Assembly: GCA_027627225.1 (NCBI GenBank)
Contig: CM051033.1
Coordinates: forward strand, 11,190,558-11,254,557
Direction: 5' to 3'
Length of the DNA stretch: 64,000 bases
Source of the DNA: Congeria kusceri
Taxonomy: Eukaryota; Mollusca; Bivalvia; Myida; Dreissenidae
Below the pieces are notes generated by a model that was not told the DNA's origin, searched no databases, and saw only the letters and a program-made list of their open reading frames with translations. The translations under genes were made by a program, and so were the position numbers. Below, piece after piece: positions 26,852-38,800 of this stretch (position 1 is the stretch's first letter; every line of letters begins with the position of its first letter).

Positions 26852-29800
26852 CCTGCAGTAACAGCAGCAGCATATATGGTAAAAGTGGTGGAGAAAGAAG
26901 TGGTATTATTGATGGTAGTAGAAGTAGTAGCAGGATCAGTAGCAGCAGTACAGAGCTCTCGCTACATTCAGAAAATGTTGTTTGGCTACTTTATTTTCTT
27001 AATAAAACCTGACTAAATACACAGAATAAGTATGATTTCAATGTCTTGAGGATAAAATGGATGAAGAAAATATACAGCCAGTGGGAGCATTTATAGTAAC
27101 TATTAGTTGTAACAATAGCATTAGTTGTAACAATAGCATTAGTTGTAACAATAGCATTAGTTGTAACAATACCATTAGTTGTTGTAGTTGTTTGTAAACA
27201 GCGGCAGCAGCAGTTGTAGTAAAAGCAATCTTATTAAAATCAAATGTTAACATTGTTAGGATCTGAAGACGTCGTATAACAGGTCAAGTTCAAACAATAA
27301 AATAGCAATAAAATATCAGCCCTGCTGCACACAATGAAATTGCCTTTTGCACAGCAATGGTTGGCCACGGTTTTTCGAAAAGCGATGCATTTCCAGCTGA
27401 TACTCAGGAATAAATCATTTACAGTTAATTTTATGCGGATAACAATGGATATAGTGGTACTTTAGGCGAGTAAACATCCAAGTTCACGGTAATTTCGTGC
27501 ATAGTTTGTGTGGTTTATATATGAAGCTATACCACAACATTTTGAAGGCAACAGTTTGATTGGCTCCTGAAAAGGTCATCTAAACGTGACCCCTAATGCG
27601 AAGTCATCAGATCTAGCCGGCGGATACTGTAAAACCATTAATAATCGTGGGGCACTAATTTTCGAGGATGGAACGAATCACGAATTTAAGTTTCCAATGA
27701 ATAATTATTCGGCGAGCTATTTTTTTTCAGCCAAATTTCCGCTCTAAGACGTAGTTTTCTAGTACGTATACCTACAAGAAGTCAATGTAAATATAATGTT
27801 TATAGAAGTTAAATGAAGTATAAGAGTTTGTTTATGATAAATACATTACCTTAAACGTGATGTGCATTTATATCACAAATGAATCAGTTTAATATCCAGT
27901 TTATTTTTTGTGTGACAAATAGCCCTTACCTTATTGACACTTGACATATCCGATTTATCTGCCTATGCAGTAACGCTGTATATACATTGCTATCTTCTTG
28001 CAGATAAGACTAGTAAAGATCTATGTGCATAGTAAACACTCTCCATGCAGAAAGCGTGGACCACGGTTTACGACTTCGATTTTTGGCAGACGACGGTCGG
28101 CTGAAGATCAAAGTTGACAAGTGCAGCATTACATAAAAGTGAAGATTCTGTGCTGCACTGCTTACAAAATTAACTAATATTCCCACCTCCGTTAATTGGC
28201 TCTTAGTAAGGCTTAATTGACAACAGTTTGGTCATAATTGCTATTGATTGCAACTAATTGGTAACTGGCTTCTTTTTTTTAAACGCTCGTTAAGGGTCAA
28301 ACATGTTAACCTGTTTATTTAGGCCCATGGTTTGTTTAGTTGACACATTTGTAGTCGGACCCTACCTTCCACAGTGACGTGACGTGTTTATTTCATAACA
28401 AGGGTCTATGGCTTAATTGACAGGTCAATAATAGGGCCCACTTACCACGGGGACACTCCATTTATGACCGTAAGGTGTTACAAACACAAAACAGCAATAC
28501 AACTGACGCATTTCTTGATTTTTTTTTTAATAAAATTAATAATCCACGAATTTAAGTGCCCACAAAATTGTCATTTAAAAAAAAAACATGCAATTTCATG
28601 CCGACGAATATAAATGGTTTTGCAGTAATATAGTAGCATCAGACTGGAGATGATTTTAATGAGATTGTTGTAAAAGTTACCCAGACCTGCATGCCAACTG
28701 TGTTTGATATTTAACAAATCTCAGGTGTTATATATCTACAGGTAGTCAATTCATCGCATATTGTTTGCATGTTCATTCTGCAGGTGGGGTGGGACGTGCT
28801 ACATCAGGAGTTCTCCCGTCTGGTGGAGAAGGACACCAAGCGAGGCAGTGAGCTGGACGAAGTGTTCAACAAACTCAAGCTTGCAGTCATAGACTCCTCA
28901 AAGTCCACACACCACTGGGACCCCAAGGCCGAAGAGAGTCTGGTAAGCACTTAGGTAACCTAGTTCTGAGCACCTATCCATGATGCTCCTTGGTGTAAAA
29001 CAATTCTTACATGATCCGCGCAGGTTTTTCTATACACAAAGAACAAAATTATCGTTGTAAAACTACCCAATAAACAACACGAAAAAATAGTTCCCAAATT
29101 GAAAAATATAGTTTGCATAGTATTTGCAGAATATGTTGTCCGGGCATGTTGGAATCGAAATAATGTTTGCTTTATTGTTGTTTATCTGTAATAAACAACG
29201 ATTTATCTTTCTGATGCGTGTATATTAAACAACTTGGGCTAACGCCCTCGCGGTTTAATTCCTACGCATCAGAACTAAAAATCATTGTTTATTTACAGAT
29301 AACGCAAATTCAAAATTTATTTCCTAAATAAACAAGTCAGTGGCCCAAGATCACAGTCATAGACTCGTCCAAGTCCCCACACCACTGGGACCCGCCAGAG
29401 AGTCTGGTGGGTACAAAAATAACACAGTCTGAGTGTTGAGCGGGTATTCACGAAGTTCAAAGGGACAAGATTTACCTCAGTTGTACTTGGGAAACAAAAT
29501 CAGATCATAATTTATGAAAATGTGCAATTGAATGATACCTGTTCACTAACCGAGTCAACTTTAACATATCTTAGTAAATATTGACTAGCTTGAAACATTT
29601 TATGAAGATAGGGGTCGTAGTCCAGAAACATCTTAAGTGAAATCGTATCCTTAGCCTTACAATCGTAAATTTTTCTGAAGCATTTTATTCCGTGTATACA
29701 TGAACGTCTGCTAAATGTTCACTAATTATTAAATTATTATTAACTAATAGTTACTTAACTGCCATTAGATTCATTAAAAAAAAAATTATGTGTATTTTTA

Positions 29801-32800
29801 ATAAAAATATTAGCTTACAAATATTGGAACTTAAGTAAAATTATTTTAAGATAAACTTAAGATGTTTCTGGAATATGGCCCCATAACTATTTATGAAACA
29901 ACCACAGACTTAAGGAATTTTATGAACTTAAAATGTTTACTTTTCACTATGGGGCTTTGGGCTTGTTCGAATAAAAATCCTTAGTAATAAATTAAGTAAA
30001 TAACATAAAACTTGAAATTTTCAAAAGTCTTTGGCTCAAAATGGCCATCTTAGACTCCTCGAAATCTACGTACTGGGACACAGAAGCCTAGGAGAGTATG
30101 ATCCTTGTTTGTAACTCAGTTCATTCGTTCCTATTTATTATGTCCCCCATCGAAGATGCAGGTATATTGGTTTGCTAATGTTAGTCGGTCGGTCGGTTGG
30201 TCTGTCGGTAGACCACTTTCGTTTCCGCTCTTTAAGTTCAACAGTTTTCATCTCAACTTCACCAAATTTCTTGAAAATGTTATTCGGCATAATATCTAGG
30301 TCAAGTTTGATAATGAGCCAAATCACGCTGGGAAATGTGGAGTTATGGCCCTTGAATTATCTAAAATTGGACTTTTAAGCTGTTGCCGCTCTCTAAGTCC
30401 AACAGTTTTCACCCAATCTTTTCCAAACTTCATGAAAATGTTTGTAATAATAATATCTAGGTCAAGTTCGATAATCAGCCAAATTGCCCCAGGAATTGAG
30501 GAGTTATTGCCCTTGAATTATCGGAAATTGGCCTTTTAAGTGTTTTCCGCTCTCGCAAGCCCAGCAAATGTCAACCGATCTTCACCAAACTTCATGAATA
30601 TCTTGGCCATGTTAGATATCCAGTCAAATCAGCCCAGGAATTGTGGAGTTATGGTCCTTGAATTATCTGAAATTGGCCTTTTAAGCGGTTTCCGCTCTCG
30701 TAAGTGCAGCAGTTTTCAACCGATCTTCACCAAACTTCATGGATATGTTTATTATAATAATATCTCGGCCAAGTTAGATATCCAGTCAAATCAGCCCAGG
30801 AATTGTGGAGTTATGGCCCTTGAATTATCTGAAATTGGCCTTTTAAGCGGTTTCCGCTCTCGTAAGTCCAGCAGTTTTCAACCGATCTTCACCAAACTTC
30901 ATGGATATGTTTATTTTAAGCGGTTTCTGCTCTCGTAAGTCCAGCAGTTTTCAACGGATCTTCACCAAACTTCATGGATATGTTTATTATAATAATATCT
31001 CGGCCAAGTTAGATATCCAATCAAATCTGCCCAGGAATTGTGGAGTTGTGGCCCTTGAAATATCTGACATTGGCCTTTTTAGCAGTTTCCGCTCTCTTAG
31101 TCCAACAATGTTTATCAAATCTTCACCAAACTTCATGAGCATGTTTGTGGACATAATATCTTGGCCAAGTTTAATAATCAGCCAAAAATCACCCCAGGAA
31201 TTATGGAGTTATTGCCCTTGAATTATCTGAAATTGGCATTTTAAGCGGTTTCCGCTGTCGTAAGTCCAGCAGTTTTCAACGGATCTTCACCAAACTTCAT
31301 GGATATGTTTATTATAATAATATCTGGGCCAAGTTAGATATCCAATCAAATCTGCCCAGGAATTGTGGAGTTATGGCCCTTGAAATATCTGACATTGGCC
31401 TTTTTAGCAGTTTCCGCTCTCTTAGTCCAACAATGTTTATCAAATCTTCACCAAACTTCATGAGCATGTTTGTGGACATAATATCTTGGCCAAGTTTAAT
31501 AATCAGCCAAATCTCCCCAGGAATTGTGCAGTTATGGCTCTTGAATTATCTAAAATTTGTCTTTTTAGCCGTTTCCATTCTTTTAGTCCAACAGTTCATA
31601 GCCGATCTTCACCAAACTTGTTGAAAAAAATGTTTGGGTGTATTATCTTGGTTAAGTTTGATTATCAACCAAATCGTTCCAGTAATTGTGGAGTTATGGC
31701 CCTTGATTATCTAAAATTAGCCTTTTTAGCAATTTTAACCTAAAGGGGGCATCATTGTATTACAAACCTTTCATGTTTTGAAATTTGTTTGTACAGGTTT
31801 GGGTGTTGTGGGCAATCTAATTCAGAAAAATACAGATTTAACATATGAGCATTAGTCAATAGCTTTGCTACATTGTTGTGGCATTTAAAACTTAATGTTC
31901 ATGTACGGGTGTTTTGGCTAAAGACTTTTTTTAGGTGTAAAAAGTTAAAAAGGTTCTTATAATGACTTAAATACTTCATGCATTGACTTCCTATGCTGTT
32001 GACAGGCTTTGAGTAGTGTCAAAAACAGAATGTTATGTATAATCATATAAAAGTTCCACCAACCAAGCTTTCCTGTTGCACATTTTCTTGTTGGAACAAG
32101 AATTTTCAAATGGCTTATGTGTCATTTCAGCGTGTGATCCAGCGGAACATTCTAGAGGACCGGTCGGTGCATGACAAGCAGCAGTGGGACGCTTCCATAG
32201 CCTTCATGGAGGAGACGCTGAAAGAGCAGCTCAAGAGAAGTATGGGAGAAATGTGGAGAAATTCCAGAAACAGGGGCTCTACATTTTTTCGAGGGATGAA
32301 AAATTTAAATATGCTTAAAATGCAATAAAAACAATAGGGGGAATGGGGTTAAGGGGATATTTCTTGGCTGTGTTGATACTTCATTGTTTAACGAGTCGAT
32401 TACATTAATATGAAATAAATTTCATGAAACACACGCTTATTTTACAATTATTTAGCAGAATCAGGATTTAAATTCTGAAGTTAGTTGTTTGTAGCCACAT
32501 ACGAGTATAAACACTCCGGGCCCAAATTATCGCTTGCAGCATCATTTTGTAGATTCGGCCTATTGTGCCTATACATTTTTTGAACCCAAGCTACTCCCCT
32601 GGTCAACACAGTGGCTGTTAAATCACTTTAGTGTTATTTTGTTGTGCTGTAATAAATGCATTCCCTTAACACAGAGTTACTGTAAAGTCAGTTTATTTTG
32701 CTGTGAAGTCCTTTCAGCTTAGATTTATTCTTTTATATGAGGATGTTTTATTAAAGGCTTACTTACATTCATCTTATTATATCTAGTAGAAAAGGCATCT

Positions 32801-35800
32801 TGAAATCACAATATTTTGAGATTCGGCTCATTTGAGCTAGAAGATCAGGCTCCGCGACTACAAAAGGTCTTAATCTCAAAATTAGTCTTAACTTAAAATA
32901 TTAACCAATGAAATTGAAAGATGGTATGAACCAACCATTTCTATTGGTCAATACTTTAAGTTAAGACTAATTTTGAGTTTAAGATCTTTCGTGGTCGTGG
33001 GGCCAGGAGTGGGTTGTTCAAGACTTTGACGGCCAGTTAAGCTAACAGCCGTAAAGATTTGGATGAAGATATTTATATAAATTAAACATAACAATATGAA
33101 ACTGTGAGTTTATACTATATAAATTGTTATGCTGGAATAATTTTGAAATGTTTGATAAGCAAGTTGCGCCAAATATTAATGTTATTTACATCTGAAGTTA
33201 ACGGACTGTTAGCTTAATTGGCCGTTAAAGTTTTGAGCAACTGGGCCCAGGATCAGATTGAACTTAATCCTATTGATAATCCTTTGTGAACGTGGGGCCA
33301 GGTCAGTAAGAGCCATGCGGATGTTATGCGGATGTTTCAGACCAGGAGACGTTAAAGGAGCTGACGGGGCCAGGCGCCTGGGAGCAGTGGTGGCACTGGC
33401 GACACAAGACTGCCGAGCACTGTAAGCGGATAGCCACGAAACACGAGCTTGAGAAACTACTCAAACCTCAAACGGTATGAGAAATGGCGACTTGTACATT
33501 CCGCTGGTCCAATTGACCAGTTGCAAAATCATAGAACGCTCCGCCTTTCTGTTTGTATGAGGTTGTTTGTCCAAGGATTTGAAGTAAATTGATTGGATTA
33601 TGCAACCATGTGCTATTATTTACCTCTAAAATATAAACCTGTTATTGGTCAACTCAACCCTTACAAGTCGCAACCTGTGTCGCAAACGTAAATTATGTGG
33701 GGGTGACCAGACACAGCTAAGTCCAAATTTAATGCAGCTTCAGTGTGGAAGGACCTCATAAACTAAGCCATACAAACACATCAGTTTGAAGTATAAATGC
33801 TCCATGTTGATATATTTGCTATATTTTCAGTCGCACCGTCCGTCCCTGTCGCAGGATGAGGTGACCACTGTCCGGCAGACACTGCAGTCCCAGGGACTGG
33901 AGGTGGACACAGAGTTTGTAAGTGTGCTGTCAGTTGCAGGCGGCGAATCACAAAACAATCAGTCCTGTAATGCATTTCGTGTCCGCCCTGCGGTTGGGAG
34001 ACTCTTTGTTTGATCCCTACTCAACATATGAATGTTATTGAAACGATCTCTTTCAAAAGACATAAATTACTGGTCCAACCCTTGAATGGACTCGAAAATG
34101 CCTAAGTAAGCCTCTGGTTTTTGGCACAATCTAACTAAAATAGACTGGTTTAAACAAAGGTGTACAAAAAAATTCTGTTTGTTTCAGATTACATGCCCAA
34201 AAAAATTAGTGTAGGTCGGTAGGGATTTGTTTATATTTATTTTTTTATGTGGTAACTCGTCAACTTGAAGATTCTAAAACTGCATGAATATTCAAAGCGT
34301 GTTGGAAATATCATTAAACATTGTTTTGAAGTGGTTGCTATCAAAACAAAACACTTGTTTATCCAAAAAGCTTTAATTATTGGAATAAAGTATACTCGGC
34401 ATCGGTATTCTCGTGGTATCTCTATTTTCACGGTAATTGTTTATCTTCGGATTTACATGCTTAATTATCAACATCTAAAATATTTTTGGTTTTCTTTTAA
34501 AAAAAAAAGTTATAAATTAATTCATTCCAATTTAAACAAGTAATATGATTTGAAACCATAAATATAAATAACTTTCGTATCAGCTTGCAGCTGTCTACAC
34601 TTTTGTCTGCTTGAGTAAATATAAATGAAGACTCAAATTATTGTTTTGTTATATTTGTTAAAGGTTACAATCCAACAATTTAAAGTGTATTTGTGTTTAT
34701 TTATACACTAACAGCAAACTTATTGCAAAACAAAAGTTTACCGCGAGATTACCGATGACGTAATTTTTCAAAATGGCTGCATGGTGCATTAAAAAACAGA
34801 ATAATTTAAGGACGAATACTTTACTTTTAAACACAATTTCCAGTTGTTATTTTCGTGAAAAGGTTCAATTTATAGCATGTTATTGAAAGAAATATTTTGT
34901 TGTTTTTTGCTCCAGATAATTTCTTAAAGGATAAGTACCGCGAGAATACAGATGAACAGTATAAATAAAATAAAAATATATCAGACAAGCTCAATAATAT
35001 GTTCTAGGGTCAGGGCATTTTTTTAGGGTAGGTCGGGTAACCTGAAACATTTTTTTTTATATGCCTCAATAAAGTGTGCCATAGTGTACAAACAGAAAGT
35101 TGAACCCCCTGTAGCTAGATAGACAGATAATTGGAAATCTTGTCAGACATTCCTGATTGACAATTTGTATGCCCCCACCAAGTGGAAGGCATTTAGCATT
35201 GCACTTGTCTGTCCGTTTGTCCCACTTTAGAATATATATTCCCAACATTTTGTGGACTCAGTTCCTTTAACTGTTTGGCAGATTTCACTCAATCTTTCAC
35301 AGCTGCAGAACCTTAATGTATAAGTGATCGTAAATAAAGGAACTTTGGCTGTGACCAATTTTAGCCGATGTATGGCCCTTTGTTATCTGTTCCACTATTA
35401 TGAAAATAAATTTGTGGAGACAAAAATTAGTTTTGGCGACACGCTCTTTGTCTGTGTCCAGACAAGTGTCATGGGGGCATCCATGTTTGTGACACATCTA
35501 GTTAATCTTAAAACCATTAATACCCAGTACAAAATGTTGGTAAACAGTTCTATGTGACATTATGATTCCACACTTATTGACTATTTATTTATCGCACCTT
35601 ATCATGAATTATTGTGATATAGAGGCTTTTCTGACTTTCTTACATGTTTCCTTATGCCTTATCTGGTTGCTACCTGTAGCCAACATTTTGGACAGTTACA
35701 TTGTCTGACGGAATATCAGACAGGCCACACAGTTTTCTCAACCAATGACAAAACCATTGCAAAAAAAGTGCAGTATGTGACACCCGATCAGTGATATGTC

Positions 35801-38800
35801 AAAGGTTTGTAATACAACAACTATCTCATCAAAATGCTGACAGGGTAGAAAGACTGTTGGCAAGAAAAGGAAAGAGCCAAAATCAAGTGAAAAAGAGTGC
35901 ATACATTTTCAAATAGAAAGGACAAATTTTTAGCTCGACTATTAGAAGAATTGGTGAGCTTTCCTACTACCCCCGGTGTCGGCGTCCGAATTTGGTTAAA
36001 GTTTTTATTCAAACGTCTTGTAACTTTAAAAGTACATAAGTTATTCTCTTGAAACTTTGAATATACCTTTGTCATCAACTCCAGTGTCAGGGGCAACATT
36101 CCCCATAACTCTGTTTTGTATTTTGACAGTGTTATACCCCTTTTTCACTTAGATTTTCTGGTTCAAGTTTATATTCAAAAGTTTTGTAACTTCAAAACTA
36201 TGTAAGTTATTCACTTGAAACTTGGAACTAACCTTTGTCTTCAACTCCAGTATCAAGGGCAACATTCCCTATAACTCTGTTTTGTATTTTGACAGACTTA
36301 TGCCCCTTTTTCACATGGATTTTCTGGTTCAAGTTTATATTCAAAAGTTTTGTAACTCCAATACTACAAAAGCTTTTCTCTTGAAACTTGGAATATACCT
36401 TTTTCATCAACTACAGTATCGGGGTGAACATTCCCGATAACTCTATTTTGTATTTCAACAGAGTTATGCCCCTTATTCACATAGATTTTTTCTGGTTAAA
36501 GTTTATATTCAAAAGTTTTTTAACTTCAAAACTACACAAGTTATTCACTTGAAACTTGGAACTAACCTTTGTCATCAACTCTAGTATCAGGGGCAACATT
36601 ACCCATTACTCTGTTTTGTATTTTGATAGAGTTATGCCCCCTTTTCACGTAGATTTTCTGTTTAAAGTTGATATTCAGAAGTTTGGTAACTTTAAAACTA
36701 CATAAGTTATTCACTTGAAACTTGGAACTAACCTTTGTCATCAACTCTAGTATCAGGGGCAACATTACCCATAACTCTTTTTTTGTATTTTGACAGAGTT
36801 ATTCTCCTTTTTCACATATATTTTCTGGTTAAAGTTTATATTCAAAAATTTTGTAACTTCAAAACTAAATAAGTTATTCACTTGAACTTGGAACTGACCT
36901 TTGTCATCAACTCCAGTATCAGGGGCAACATTACCCATAACTCTGTTTTGTATTTTGACAGAGTTAGTCCACTTTTTACATAGACTGTGGTTAAAGTTAT
37001 TTTTCCAAAAATTTATAAACTATACAAGGCTTTCCTTAAATGTTTTGTATTTTAACAAATTTATGCCCCTTCCACTATCCAAAATATGTACCAACTGAAA
37101 TACTTTGAATAGTCGAGCGTGCTGTCCTCTGACAGCTCTTGTTGTGAATAAAATTGAATTTCTGCAATGCCATTTTTATACAAGAGAAATCGAACTACTC
37201 TTTGTTATACACCCTTCTTTCAACATCTTGGTAGATATATAGGTTTGTATGCAAACTACTTAATGCAAACGCAATAATATGCATAACAGTAAAAGTGTGG
37301 ACTAATATTGAACGGGCCGAAATAGCCGATGGAGTGTATAAATTTGGGGGTATCGATTGTTAGTGCTTCGTAGCCTGCAAAGTAAAAGGTCACATGATTC
37401 AATCTCTAGAAATTGACCTACTGAAGACTATTTGCTTTCACCAACAGTCTAGAAATGTGTAGTAGAATGTAAAATTACAATGGCCGTGCAGATACAGGAT
37501 TCAGAGTCAGAGGGTGTTGTAAAAATTTGAAAATACCCACCTATACATGTATAAACTATATATTTGGCATACTAGTTACAATTTAATTTTGCAATATGAT
37601 AGTAAATCTTTTTGCAGATAGCCTAGATGTGTACTAACATTGTGTGCAACATAACCTGATAAGAAATGTGATCTGAGAGAGAATGTCTCAGTTTCTCAAA
37701 AATCGAATACTGAAATATGATGATTGTACTTGGGGCCGCTTCTGCCCCCTTTGAAACCATCTGTGCTAAGTTAGACTGAATTTTAGGCTTCCGCCCCCTT
37801 TGAAACCATCTGTGCTAAGTTAGACTGAATTTCAGGCTTCTGCCACTTTGAAACCATCTGTGCTAAGTTAGACTGAATTTCAGGCTTCCGCCCCCCTTTG
37901 AAACCATCTGTGCTAAGTTAGACCGAATTTTAGGCTTCTGCCCCCTTTGAAACCATCTGTGCTAAGTTAGACTGAATTTCAGGCTTCTGCCACTTTGAAA
38001 CCATCTGTGCTAAGTTAGACTGAATTTCAGGCCTCCGCCCCCTTTGAAACCATCTGCGCTAAGTTAGACTGAATTTTAGGCTTCCGCCCCCGTTGAAACC
38101 ATCTGTTCTAAGTTAGACTGAATTTCAGGCTTCCGCCCCCTTTGAAACCATCTGTGCTAAGTTAGACTGAATTTTAGGCTTCCGCCCCCTTTGAAACCAT
38201 CTGTGCTAAGTTAGACTGAATTTCAGGCCTCCGCCCCCTTTGAAACCATCTGTGCTAAGTTAGACTGTATTTCAGATCAAGGAGACATGGTACCATGTGT
38301 TCCGAGAACGGTTCATACTGAAGGCTGTACAGCAGTGTACAGACTGCAAGAAGGGCTTCTATCACTACCAGAACGCCATTCCAAACTCCGGGGTAAGGAA
38401 CTGGTGTGGTGTTTAAATCTAAGATTTAAATATTATCATTTGATATATTTCTGTTGAATAAAGTTAGTGTTTGGAATTTAAAGAACATGTAAGAGTTTGT
38501 ATTGTTCACTAGTACCTTATAGTGGGTATGTACGATTTTTTTGTTAAAATAGGCAAATTAAAGTGACCAGATAACTGAGGGAAAAAAAATAATTAAAGTC
38601 AGAGGAAACACAAAAACTTTGAATATATAAACAAAAAATGTTGTCGACTTTTGCACTGTTTATGAGTGGAGTGTAAAACCTTTAAACGAAGTGTCAAGTC
38701 AGTGTATATACATGTACATGTTTTGGATTCTTGGCTGTACAGGTGGAAACTATTAAGTGATTAGCAGAGTGTACATTAACTACTGAACAGATTTGTGTTT

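Noticed and set aside
26258..27016. Poly-valine and poly-leucine open frames (252 and 203 codons)
   Set aside because: They are translations of a GTA/GTT microsatellite, open in several frames on both strands, with no other protein features.
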